The position numbers and the translations under genes are program-made. A stretch of DNA of 47,067 nt from Variovorax boronicumulans NBRC 103145 (GTDB taxonomy: Bacteria; Pseudomonadota; Gammaproteobacteria; Burkholderiales; Burkholderiaceae_C), in NCBI RefSeq assembly GCF_001591345.1, contig NZ_BCUS01000043.1:1-47067 (forward strand), in the 5' to 3' direction. The notes beneath the pieces are model-generated. The model was given only the letters and a program-made list of their open reading frames with translations. It was not told the DNA's origin and made no database searches. Positions 39,019 to 47,067 of the stretch are shown in pieces. The number at the start of each line of letters is the position of its first letter. Position 1 is the stretch's first letter.

Positions 39019-40737
39019 TCAACGTGGCAGGAAGAGAAGCCACACGATGAGCAGCACGTTGAACAGCACCGACACGCCGAGCGCGAGCTGGTACAGCGCG
39101 AGCGGATCGCGGCGGATCAGCGGCGTGGCGGCGGGCGCGTTCACGGGGCGCGAGGCGCCGCGCTCCAGCGCGAGCAGCATCTCCTCGGCGGTCTCGAAGC
39201 GTTCGCGCGGGTCGCGGGCCACGGCCTTGCGCACGAGGTGGTCGAGCCACACGGGCACGTCGGGCCGCAGGCGCGAGAGCGCGACCGGATCGCGCCGGTA
39301 GCGCGCCACCTGGTAGGGCTCGATCTCGCCGTAGGGCAGGTGCCCGCCGAGCCATTGGTAGAGCGTGGCACCGAGCGCGAACAGGTCGCTGCCCGCGTCG
39401 GCCACGCCGCCCTCTTCCCACTGCTCGGGGTTGATGTAGCTCGGCGTGCCCGCGTGCAGCTCGCGCTGCGCCGCGCCCTCGCGGCCCGAGATCGCCACGC
39501 CCAGGTCGAGGATGCGCCAGCGGCCGTCGTCGCCCCGGTGCAGGTTGCCGGGCTTGATGTCGCGGTGGACCACGCCGTGGCGGTGCAACCGCCCGAGCGC
39601 GCGGCTCACCTCGATGGCCGCGGCGACCACCTCGGCCACAGTGCCGCGCGTGCCGTCCTTGCGCATCTGCTCGAGCGTGCGCCCGCCGTGCCAGTCGAAC
39701 ACGATGTACAGCGCGCTGGCGTCCGGCGCGCGCTCGTGCACGCGCACGAAGCCGCCACCCTGCCCCACGCGCTGCCCCAGCCAGGCCTCGTGCGCCAGCA
39801 TCGCGCGCTCCTGCGGGTCGCCGGCGCGCGACGGGTGCAGGGTCTTGAGCGCGACCAGCTCGCGCGTGACCGGATGGCGCGCCTGGTACAGCAGGTGCAC
39901 GCCGGTGTCGGCCACCAGGCCGGTGACGACGTAGCCGTCGAGCACGTCGCCCACCTTGAGCCACGGCGGCGGCGCGAGGCGGCGGCCGTCGCCGAGTTCG
40001 TCGTCGAGCTGGCGCGCGTCGAGCCCCACCACGCGGATCACCAGCGCGGTCGCGTTGTCGCGCGTGCCGGCGGCCAGCGCGGCCTGCACCAGCGCCTCGC
40101 TCGCGGCCTCGGCGTCGCCCTGCAGCGCGAGCGCGGCCACCTGCTGCGGCTTGAGCACGCCGTGCACGCCGTCGGTGCTGAGCACGAAGCAGTCGCCCAC
40201 GCGCACGTCGCCCTGCAGGTAGTCGACGCGCACCTGGTCGTCCAGGCCGATGGCGCGCGTGAGCCGGCTGCGCATGTCGGGGTGGTCGAAGGCGTGGTCC
40301 TGCGTGAGCAGCTGCGCGGGTTCGCCGTCGGCGCGCACGCGCCAGGCGCGCGTGTCGCCCACGTGGGCCAGCGTGTAGCTCTGGCCGTGCAGCACCAGCG
40401 CGGTGAGCGTGGTGAGCGCCGTGCCGGCGCCCTCCTGCTTGCCCTGGCGCCGGCGGTTGTGGTCGGCCAGCCAGCCGTTCTGCGCGCCGATCAAACGGTC
40501 GAGCGCGGCGGTCGGCTCCCAGGTCGCAGGCGTGGCGAAGTAGTCGGCCAGCAAACCCATCACCGTGGTCTGCGCCGCTTCGCGGCCGCGTCCGCCGCTC
40601 GAGACCCCGTCGGCGATGGCCGCGATGAGCCCGCGTGCCTCGTCGCCGGCCGGCGCATGCACCGTGCCGGCGAAGTCTTCGTTCGCGTCGCGCGGCCCGC
40701 GCTGGCTGCTGTAGCCGATGTCCACTTCAAAGCTCAT
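39019..40737 (-). CDS. PP2C phosphatase-Ser/Thr kinase fusion, membrane-anchored
   Basis: 572-residue two-enzyme protein. Residues 1-240 are a PP2C-type phosphatase with D-A-N-E-D-F, A-D-G-V-S-S, G-D-T-R-A and R-D-N-A-T-A. Residues about 265-520 are a Hanks-type kinase with V-A-L-K-T-L (Lys near 293), V-V-H-R-D-I-K-P-G-N (about 385-395) and D-L-G in place of D-F-G. One C-terminal helix (about 548-568) anchors it with the catalytic part in the cytoplasm. From memory, a kinase gene also adjoins the assimilatory nitrite reductase genes in pseudomonads. Here it lies antisense between the MFS gene and nirB, divergent from nirB with 64 bases between. Targets unknown. Confidence 0.92.
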   Translation of the reverse strand: MSFEVDIGYSSQRGPRDANEDFAGTVHAPAGDEARGLIAAIADGVSSGGRGREAAQTTVMGLLADYFATPATWEPTAALDRLIGAQNGWLADHNRRRQGKQEGAGTALTTLTALVLHGQSYTLAHVGDTRAWRVRADGEPAQLLTQDHAFDHPDMRSRLTRAIGLDDQVRVDYLQGDVRVGDCFVLSTDGVHGVLKPQQVAALALQGDAEAASEALVQAALAAGTRDNATALVIRVVGLDARQLDDELGDGRRLAPPPWLKVGDVLDGYVVTGLVADTGVHLLYQARHPVTRELVALKTLHPSRAGDPQERAMLAHEAWLGQRVGQGGGFVRVHERAPDASALYIVFDWHGGRTLEQMRKDGTRGTVAEVVAAAIEVSRALGRLHRHGVVHRDIKPGNLHRGDDGRWRILDLGVAISGREGAAQRELHAGTPSYINPEQWEEGGVADAGSDLFALGATLYQWLGGHLPYGEIEPYQVARYRRDPVALSRLRPDVPVWLDHLVRKAVARDPRERFETAEEMLLALERGASRPVNAPAATPLIRRDPLALYQLALGVSVLFNVLLIVWLLFLPR

Positions 40738-40801
40738 GGCGCGATTCTGACCGCGCGCCGCGGGCCGTCGTTCGGTTGATTTCCCTGAAAGGTCCCGCCC
40801 C

Positions 40802-43234
40802 ATGAAGAAAATGAAACTCGTGATGGTCGGCAACGGCATGGCCGGCGTGCGCACGCTCGAAGAGCTGCTGAAGATCGCGCCCGACCTGTACGACATCACC
40901 GTCTTCGGCGCCGAGCCGCACCCCAACTACAACCGCATCCTGCTGTCGCCCGTGCTCGCGGGCGAGCAGACGGTCGACGAGATCGTGCTCAACAGCTGGG
41001 AGTGGTACAGCGACAACCACATCACGCTGCATGCCGGCAAGAAGGTGGTCGAGGTCGACCGCGTGAACCGCATCGTGCGCGCCGAAGATGGCACCGAAGC
41101 GCCCTACGACCGCCTGCTGATGTGCACCGGCTCCAACCCCTTCATGCTGCCCGTGCCCGGCAAGGACCTGAAGGGCGTGATCGCCTACCGCGACATCGCC
41201 GACACCGACTACATGATCGAGACCGCGCGCACGCACAAGAACGCGGTGGTCATCGGCGGCGGCCTGCTGGGCCTGGAAGCCGCCAACGGCCTGATGCTGC
41301 GCGGCATGACCGTGACGGTGGTGCACGTGATGCCCTGGCTCATGGAGCGCCAGCTGGACGACGTGGCGGGCAAGCTGCTGCAGAAGTCGCTCGAAGACCG
41401 GGGCCTGAAATTCCTCATGGGCGCGCAGACGCAGGACCTCGTCGGTGGCGACGACGGCCGCGTGAAGGCGATCCGCTTCAAGGACGGCACCGAGGTCGCG
41501 GCCGACCTCGTGGTGATGGCCGTGGGCATCCGCCCCAATGTCGAGCTGGCCGAGAAGATGCGCCTGCACTGCAACCGCGGCATCGTGGTCACCGACACGA
41601 TGCAGACCGTGACCGACGCGCGCATCTACTCGGTGGGCGAATGCGCGGCGCACCGCGGCATCGCCTACGGGCTGGTCGCGCCGCTGTTCGAGCAGGCCAA
41701 GGTGGCGGCCAACCACCTGGCGCAGTTCGGCATCGGTCGCTACCTCGGCTCGCTCACCTCGACCAAGCTCAAGGTGACGGGCATCGACCTGTTCAGCGCC
41801 GGCGAGTTCATGGGCGGCGAAGGCACCGAGGAGATCGTGATGAGCGACCCCTTCGGCGGCGTCTACAAGAAGCTGGTGCTCAAGGACGACAAGCTCATCG
41901 GCGCCTGCCTGTACGGCGACACGGTGGACGGCAGCTGGTACTTCAAGCTGCTGCGCGACGGCCGCAGCGTGCACGACATCCGCGACAAGCTGATGTTCGG
42001 CGAATCGAACATCGGCGACACCGGCCACGAAGGCCACAGCAAGGCCGCGAGCATGCCCGACGACGCCGAGGTGTGCGGCTGCAACGGCGTGAACAAGGGC
42101 ACTATCTGCAAGGCCATCAAGGAGAAGGGCCTGTTCACGCTCGACGAGGTGAAGAAGCACACCAAGGCCAGCGCCAGCTGCGGCTCGTGCACCGGGCTGG
42201 TCGAGCAGATCCTGATGTTCACGGCCGGCGGCGACTACTCGGCCACGCCGAAGAAGAAGGCGATCTGCGGCTGCACCGACATGAGCCACCAGGACGTGCG
42301 CGACGCGATCCGCAAGGAGCACTGGCTCACGCACGACGCGGTCTACCGCGGCATGGGCTGGCGCACGCCCAACGGCTGCGCCACCTGCCGCCCGGCCGTC
42401 AACTACTACCTGATCAGCACCTGGCCCAAAGAGGCGAAGGACGATCCGCAGAGCCGCTTCATCAACGAGCGCAGCCACGCCAACATCCAGAAGGACGGCA
42501 CCTACTCCGTCATTCCGCGCATGTGGGGCGGCCACACCACGCCCGACGAGTTGCGGCGCATTGCCGATGCGGCCGACAAGTACAAGATCCCGACCGTCAA
42601 GGTCACGGGCGGCCAGCGCATCGACCTGCTGGGCGTGAAGAAGGAAGACCTGGAAGGCGTGTGGAAGGACATCGGCATGCCCAGCGGCTTTGCCTACGCC
42701 AAGTCGCTGCGCACGGTGAAGACCTGCGTGGGCAGCGAGTGGTGCCGCTTCGGCACGCAGGACAGCACGCAGATGGGCAAGGACCTGGAGCGCGCGCTGT
42801 GGGCCATGTACTCCCCACACAAGGTAAAGCTGGCCGTGTCGGGCTGCCCGCGCAACTGCGCCGAGGCCGGCATCAAGGACGTGGGCGTGATCGGCGTCGA
42901 CTCGGGCTGGGAGCTGTACGTGGGCGGCAACGGCGGCATCAAGACCGAGGTGGCGCAGTTCCTCGTGAAGGTGAAGACCGCCGGGGAAGTGATGGAACAT
43001 GCCGGCGCCTTCCTGCAGCTGTACCGCGAGGAAGGCTGGTACCTGGAGCGCACCGTGCACTACATCGGCCGCGTGGGCCTGGACTACGTGAAGAAGAAGA
43101 TCCTCGAAGACGCCGAAGGCCGCAAGTCGCTGTGGGAACGGCTGCAGTTCGCGCTCGACGGCGAGCCCGACCCGTGGTTCGAATCGGCGCAGGCCTCGGT
43201 GGATGTGCGGCAGTTTGCGCCGCTGAGCGTGTGA
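40802..43234 (+). CDS. nirB: Assimilatory nitrite reductase, large subunit
   Basis: 810-residue cytoplasmic enzyme that reduces nitrite to ammonium with NAD(P)H. An FAD motif G-N-G-M-A-G-V near residue 10 and an NAD motif G-G-G-L-L-G-L-E near 146 begin the protein. A BFD-like [2Fe-2S] domain (C-G-C-N-G near 425, C-G-S-C near 460) and a second C-G-C-T/C-A-T-C group (about 489-526) follow. The siroheme/[4Fe-4S] site uses C-V-G-S-E-W-C (about 642) and S-G-C-P-R-N-C (about 680). AAAGG precedes the ATG. No clear promoter is visible in the 64 bases upstream. Confidence 0.97.
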   Translation: MKKMKLVMVGNGMAGVRTLEELLKIAPDLYDITVFGAEPHPNYNRILLSPVLAGEQTVDEIVLNSWEWYSDNHITLHAGKKVVEVDRVNRIVRAEDGTEAPYDRLLMCTGSNPFMLPVPGKDLKGVIAYRDIADTDYMIETARTHKNAVVIGGGLLGLEAANGLMLRGMTVTVVHVMPWLMERQLDDVAGKLLQKSLEDRGLKFLMGAQTQDLVGGDDGRVKAIRFKDGTEVAADLVVMAVGIRPNVELAEKMRLHCNRGIVVTDTMQTVTDARIYSVGECAAHRGIAYGLVAPLFEQAKVAANHLAQFGIGRYLGSLTSTKLKVTGIDLFSAGEFMGGEGTEEIVMSDPFGGVYKKLVLKDDKLIGACLYGDTVDGSWYFKLLRDGRSVHDIRDKLMFGESNIGDTGHEGHSKAASMPDDAEVCGCNGVNKGTICKAIKEKGLFTLDEVKKHTKASASCGSCTGLVEQILMFTAGGDYSATPKKKAICGCTDMSHQDVRDAIRKEHWLTHDAVYRGMGWRTPNGCATCRPAVNYYLISTWPKEAKDDPQSRFINERSHANIQKDGTYSVIPRMWGGHTTPDELRRIADAADKYKIPTVKVTGGQRIDLLGVKKEDLEGVWKDIGMPSGFAYAKSLRTVKTCVGSEWCRFGTQDSTQMGKDLERALWAMYSPHKVKLAVSGCPRNCAEAGIKDVGVIGVDSGWELYVGGNGGIKTEVAQFLVKVKTAGEVMEHAGAFLQLYREEGWYLERTVHYIGRVGLDYVKKKILEDAEGRKSLWERLQFALDGEPDPWFESAQASVDVRQFAPLSV

Positions 43235-43247
43235 TCGGAGCGACCGC

Positions 43248-44036
43248 TTGAAACGACGACTCTTCATTGCTTCTTCCGCCCTCGCCGCGCTCGCCCCGGT
43301 GGGCGCCCGCGCGCAGGTGGCCGACCTCAACGACGCCATCAACAAGGCCGGCCGCCAGCGCATGCTGTCGCAGCGCGCGAGCAAGGCCTACCTGGCGCTG
43401 GTGCAGAAGGTGGAGCCGCGCAGCGCGCAGCAGGTGCTTGACCGTTCCGTGGCGCTGTTCGAGCGCCAGCTCGGCGAGCTCAAGGCCTTTGCGCCGACGC
43501 CAACGCTGCGCGCCACCTACGACGGCCTGGACGGCGCCTGGCGCGCGTTCCGCACCGAGCTGGCCGACGCGGCGCCCGGCCGGGACGCCGCCGCACGGGT
43601 CGTCGCTCTCGACGCCGCCGTGCTCGCGCTGGCCCACCAGGGCACGGCGCAGTACGAGGCCGCCTCGGGCAGGCCGGTCGGGCGGCTGGTCAACATCGCG
43701 GGGCGCCAGCGCATGCTGTCGCAGCGCATGGCCAAGTGCTACCTTGCCGCGGCGATGCAGATCGACCCGGCCGGCAGCACCGCCGAGATCGCCAAGGCGC
43801 GCACCGAATTCCTGGCCGCGCTCGAGCTGTTGCGCAACGCGCCCGAGGCCACCGCGCAGATCCGCCAGGAGCTGGTGCTGGCCGACGCGCAATGGATGTT
43901 CTTCAACCGCGGCCTGCAGCGCCTGGACGGTGCGGGCGCCTCGCCCGCGCTGATGTCCGACGTGTTCGTGAGCAGCGAGAACCTGCTCGCGATCATGGAC
44001 CGCGTGACCGGCCTGTACGCCGAGATCAAGACCTGA
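43248..44036 (+). CDS. Exported protein with two PilJ/NarX-like sensor motifs
   Basis: 262-residue protein with a signal peptide (about 1-22, cut after A-R-A) and no other membrane helix. Two copies of the PilJ P-box-like motif are clear: A-I-N-K-A-G-R-Q-R-M-L-S-Q-R (30-43) and V-N-I-A-G-R-Q-R-M-L-S-Q-R (148-160), each followed by long helical sequence. In NarX/NarQ this motif binds nitrate in the periplasm. The start is TTG at 43248 with GGAG 7 bases upstream, 13 bases after nirB; no ATG restores the signal peptide. It lies in the nirB-nirD operon but is no known subunit. A periplasmic nitrate/nitrite binding role is inference. Confidence 0.85.
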   Translation: MKRRLFIASSALAALAPVGARAQVADLNDAINKAGRQRMLSQRASKAYLALVQKVEPRSAQQVLDRSVALFERQLGELKAFAPTPTLRATYDGLDGAWRAFRTELADAAPGRDAAARVVALDAAVLALAHQGTAQYEAASGRPVGRLVNIAGRQRMLSQRMAKCYLAAAMQIDPAGSTAEIAKARTEFLAALELLRNAPEATAQIRQELVLADAQWMFFNRGLQRLDGAGASPALMSDVFVSSENLLAIMDRVTGLYAEIKT

Positions 44037-44071
44037 CCCGCGCCCGACCCCAAAGACAAGAGAGCCCCACC

Positions 44072-44476
44072 ATGAGCGATTGGAAAGCCATCTGCCGCCT
44101 CGACGACATCCCCGTGCTCGGTGCCCGCCGCGTGATGCGGCCCGCCGGCCTGGACGTGGCCGTGTTCCGCAATGCCGAGGACCAGGTCTTTGCCCTGCTC
44201 GACCGCTGCCCGCACAAGGGCGGCCCGCTGAGCCAGGGCATCGTGTTCGGCACCAGCGTGGCCTGCCCGCTGCACAACTGGGCCATCGGCCTGGACGACG
44301 GCTGCGCCCGCTCACCCGACGAAGGCTGCACGCCCAAGTTCGCGGTGAAGCTCGAAGACGGCGTGGTGCACCTGGACGCGGGCGAGCTGGCCACGCATGC
44401 GCTCGACCTCGAGCGCCCGGTCGCCGGACCGCAGCGCCTGGCCGCCGTGACGGTCCTGTCCCCGGAAGAAGGTTGA
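44072..44476 (+). CDS. nirD: Assimilatory nitrite reductase, small subunit
   Basis: 134-residue Rieske-like partner of NirB. Cys46-x-His48 and Cys65-x2-His68 form a complete Rieske [2Fe-2S] ligand set (C-P-H-K-G-G-P-L and C-P-L-H-N-W). It begins 35 bases after the exported PilJ gene and ends 7 bases before the nitrate reductase gene. Confidence 0.94.
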   Translation: MSDWKAICRLDDIPVLGARRVMRPAGLDVAVFRNAEDQVFALLDRCPHKGGPLSQGIVFGTSVACPLHNWAIGLDDGCARSPDEGCTPKFAVKLEDGVVHLDAGELATHALDLERPVAGPQRLAAVTVLSPEEG

Positions 44477-44483
44477 GGCCCGC

Positions 44484-47067
44484 ATGACCCAGGAGACGCG
44501 CTCCACCTGCCCCTATTGCGGCGTCGGCTGCGGCGTGATCATCGAATCGCAGGGCGACCAGATCACCGGCGTGCGCGGCGACCCCGACCACCCCGCGAAC
44601 TTCGGCCGCCTGTGCACCAAGGGCTCGACCTTGCACCTCACGGCCAGCGCGACCGTCACGCGCCAGACGCGGCTGTTGCAGCCCCTGCAGCGCCTCGCGC
44701 GCAAGGAGGCGCCCGCGCCCGTGACGTGGGACCACGCGCTCGACCTCGCCGCCGGCAAGTTCGCGCAGGTGGTGCGCGACCACGGCCCCGACGCGGTCGG
44801 CTTCTACGTGTCGGGCCAGCTGCTCACCGAGGACTACTACGTCTTCAACAAGCTGGCCAAGGGCCTGGTCGGCACCAACAACATCGACACCAACTCGCGC
44901 CTGTGCATGAGCAGCGCGGTGGCCGGCTACAAGCAGACGCTGGGCGCCGACGCGCCGCCGGCCTGCTACGACGACCTGAAGCACGCCGAGTGCCTGTTCA
45001 TCGTGGGCAGCAACACGGCGTGGGCGCACCCCATTCTTTTCCGCCGCATCGAGGACGCGAAGGCCGCGAACCCGGCGCTGAAGATCGTCGTGGCCGACCC
45101 GCGCCGCACCGACACGGTCGAGATCGCCGACCTGTTCCTGCCGATCCAGCCCGGCACCGACGTCATGCTGTTCCACGGCATGCTGCACCTGATGCTGTGG
45201 GAGGGCTGGACCGACACCGCCTACATCGCGGCCCGCACCAACGGTTTCGACGCGCTCAAGGCCACGGTGCGCGACTGCACGCCCGACACCGTGGCGCAGG
45301 TGTGCGGCATTCCGAAGGACGACCTGCTCGCGGCGGCGCGCATGTTCGCCACCTCGCCCGCCACGCTGAGCCTGTATTGCCAGGGCCTGAACCAGTCGTC
45401 CAGCGGCACGGCGAAGAACGCGGCGCTCATCAACCTGCACCTGGCCACGGGCCAGATCGGCAAGCCCGGCGCGGGCCCGTTCTCGCTCACGGGCCAGCCC
45501 AATGCGATGGGCGGGCGCGAGGTGGGCGGCCTGGCCAACCTGCTGAGCGCGCACCGCGACCTGGCCAACCCCGAGCACCGCGCCGAAGTGGCCGCGCTGT
45601 GGGGCGTGCCCTCGGTGCCCGAGAAGCCCGGCAAGACGGCGGTGGAGATGTTCCAGGCCGCGGCCGACGGCGAGATCCGCGCGCTGTGGATCGCCTGCAC
45701 CAACCCCGCCCAGTCGATGCCCGACCAGGCCACGGTGCGCCGCGCGCTCGAACGCGCCGAGTTCGTCGTGGTGCAGGAAGCCTTCGCCACCACCGCCACC
45801 TGCGCCTTCGCCGACCTGCTGCTGCCCGCCACCACCTGGGGCGAGAAGGAAGGCACCGTGACCAACAGCGAGCGCCGCATCTCGCGCGTGCGCCCGGCCG
45901 TGCCCGCACCGGGCCAGGCGCGCAACGACTGGTCGATCGGCGTGGCCTTTGCGCGCCGGCTCGAACAGCAGCTGGGTCGCAGCTTCACGCTGTTCCCGTA
46001 CGAGAGCGCCGAGTCGGTCTGGAACGAACACCGCGAATCCACGCGCGGGCGCGACCTCGATATCACCGGCCTGAGCTACGCGATGCTCGAGAGCGCCGGT
46101 CCGCAGCAATGGCCGCTGAAGGAAGGCGATCGCACCGGCCGCGTGCGCCTGTACGGAGACGGCGTGTTCCCCACGCCCGATGGCCGCGCGCGCTTCGTCG
46201 ACACGCCCTACAAGCCCGTGGCCGAGGCGCGCGAGGCACGCTTTCCCTTCTCGCTGAACACCGGCCGGCTGCGCGACCAGTGGCACGGCATGAGCCGCAC
46301 CGGCACGGTCGGCAAGCTGTTCGGCCACGTGGCCGAGCCCGTGGTGCAGATGAACGCGCAGGACATGGCGCGCCGCCAGATCGCCGAGGGCGACCTGGTG
46401 CACCTCACGTCCAAGCGCGGCTCGATCCTGCTGCCGGCGCGCGCCAGCGCCGAGATCGGCCTGAGCCAGGCCTTCGTCGCCATGCACTGGGGCGAGGAGT
46501 ACCTGAGCGGCTGCTCGTCGACCGGCGTGCGGCTGGCGGGCATCAACGCGCTCACCACGCCGGCCTACTGCCCCACCTCGAAGCAGCCCGAGCTCAAGCA
46601 CACGCCCGTGAAGATCCTCAAGGCCGAGCTGCCGTGGTCGCTGCTGGCCATGGCCTGGCTGCCCGCCGGCGACGCGCTCACGGCGCAGCGCGCACTGCAG
46701 CCGCTGATGGCGCTGTTCCCCTTCGCCACCTGCGTGCCGTTCGCGGGCAACGCGCCCGGCGAAGCAGAGCGCAGCGGCGTGCTCTTTCGCGCCGCCGCGC
46801 ACGACGCGCCCGACGCCGCGCTGGTCGAGAAAATCGAAGCCCTGCTGGGCCTGCAGACCGCCGACACCCTGCGCTACGCCGACCACCGCCGCGGCCAGCG
46901 CCGCGCCGCGCGGCTGGTGCGCCGCGCCGACGGCAGCGCCGGGCTCGAGGCCTTCTTGCTGGGCGGCGACACCAGCGCCGAAGCCTGGATCGCCACCCTG
47001 CTGCGCGAGGAACTGCCCGCGCAGAGCTACGGCCGCCTGCTGCTGTCGCCGGGCGCCCGCGCGCCGG
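44484..47067 (+). CDS. nasA: Assimilatory nitrate reductase, catalytic subunit (3' end beyond window)
   Basis: 861 codons are visible and the frame is open to the window end. The N-terminal [4Fe-4S] cluster uses Cys9, Cys12, Cys16 and Cys44 (C-P-Y-C-G-V-G-C ... L-C-T-K-G). A molybdopterin-bis-MGD domain follows, with N-S-R-L-C-M (molybdenum Cys), G-L-N-Q-S and N-T-G-R-L-R-D-Q-W-H-G-M-S-R-T. The last visible residues resemble the linker to the C-terminal BFD-like [2Fe-2S] domain of NasA enzymes, which would lie beyond the window. Reduces nitrate to nitrite in the cytoplasm, supplying NirBD. Confidence 0.94.
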   Translation, partial: MTQETRSTCPYCGVGCGVIIESQGDQITGVRGDPDHPANFGRLCTKGSTLHLTASATVTRQTRLLQPLQRLARKEAPAPVTWDHALDLAAGKFAQVVRDHGPDAVGFYVSGQLLTEDYYVFNKLAKGLVGTNNIDTNSRLCMSSAVAGYKQTLGADAPPACYDDLKHAECLFIVGSNTAWAHPILFRRIEDAKAANPALKIVVADPRRTDTVEIADLFLPIQPGTDVMLFHGMLHLMLWEGWTDTAYIAARTNGFDALKATVRDCTPDTVAQVCGIPKDDLLAAARMFATSPATLSLYCQGLNQSSSGTAKNAALINLHLATGQIGKPGAGPFSLTGQPNAMGGREVGGLANLLSAHRDLANPEHRAEVAALWGVPSVPEKPGKTAVEMFQAAADGEIRALWIACTNPAQSMPDQATVRRALERAEFVVVQEAFATTATCAFADLLLPATTWGEKEGTVTNSERRISRVRPAVPAPGQARNDWSIGVAFARRLEQQLGRSFTLFPYESAESVWNEHRESTRGRDLDITGLSYAMLESAGPQQWPLKEGDRTGRVRLYGDGVFPTPDGRARFVDTPYKPVAEAREARFPFSLNTGRLRDQWHGMSRTGTVGKLFGHVAEPVVQMNAQDMARRQIAEGDLVHLTSKRGSILLPARASAEIGLSQAFVAMHWGEEYLSGCSSTGVRLAGINALTTPAYCPTSKQPELKHTPVKILKAELPWSLLAMAWLPAGDALTAQRALQPLMALFPFATCVPFAGNAPGEAERSGVLFRAAAHDAPDAALVEKIEALLGLQTADTLRYADHRRGQRRAARLVRRADGSAGLEAFLLGGDTSAEAWIATLLREELPAQSYGRLLLSPGARAP

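Noticed and set aside
40738..40801. A sigma-54 promoter directly before nirB
   Set aside because: No TGGC-N8-TTGC-type pair with correct spacing is present in this short gap.
42939..46886. A 1,315-codon minus-strand frame opposite nirB, nirD and nasA
   Set aside because: It crosses several conserved plus-strand genes and shows no domain, so it is a shadow of nasA and its neighbours.

Overview
The window is high-GC proteobacterial DNA. Gene order (tpiA-secG-tRNA-Leu-nuoA..N followed by DUF2818, NUDIX and DUF1178 genes) and protein style point to a betaproteobacterium of the Comamonadaceae, most likely a Variovorax relative. That assignment is inference from gene order and protein resemblance, not from a search. 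No insertion sequence, prophage or CRISPR array was seen.

Region 1 (1-3300) holds the start of an outer-membrane efflux lipoprotein gene (cut by the window edge) behind a MarR-type regulator, and a divergent MsbA-like ABC exporter. Region 2 (3306-19408), all on the minus strand, is the complete 14-subunit respiratory complex I operon nuoA-nuoN with three small downstream genes and an upstream tRNA-Leu(GAG). Region 3 (19529-24656), also minus, holds secG, tpiA, a quinone oxidoreductase, pnp and rpsO. Region 4 (24653-29042), minus, is an accessory run: EamA exporter, AraC regulator, class I aminotransferase and an orphan periplasmic binding protein. Region 5 (29170-31487) has a small heat-shock protein, an AT-rich structured intergenic segment, an alpha/beta hydrolase and tsaD.

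Region 6 (31588 to the end) is a nitrate assimilation locus. It encodes a NIT-ANTAR antiterminator (NasR type), an ABC nitrate transporter (nrtABC/D), a second ANTAR protein fused to a nitrate-sensor-like PilJ module, a NarK/NasA-type MFS transporter, a PP2C-kinase fusion on the opposite strand, nitrite reductase NirB, an exported protein made of two PilJ sensor motifs, NirD, and the assimilatory nitrate reductase (cut by the window end).

Two leaders in this locus look regulated in the same way. The leader before nrtA and the leader before the MFS gene each carry a -24/-12 (sigma-54) promoter, a hairpin with an A1/G4 hexaloop as recognised by ANTAR proteins, and an intrinsic terminator in front of the coding region. 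An NtrC-type site (GCAC-N7-GTGC) precedes the first. The simplest reading is that nitrogen limitation (NtrC, sigma-54) starts transcription and nitrate (ANTAR antitermination) allows it to continue. The tandem PilJ motifs, found once in the cytoplasm on an ANTAR protein and once as a free exported protein, are the most unusual part of the window.
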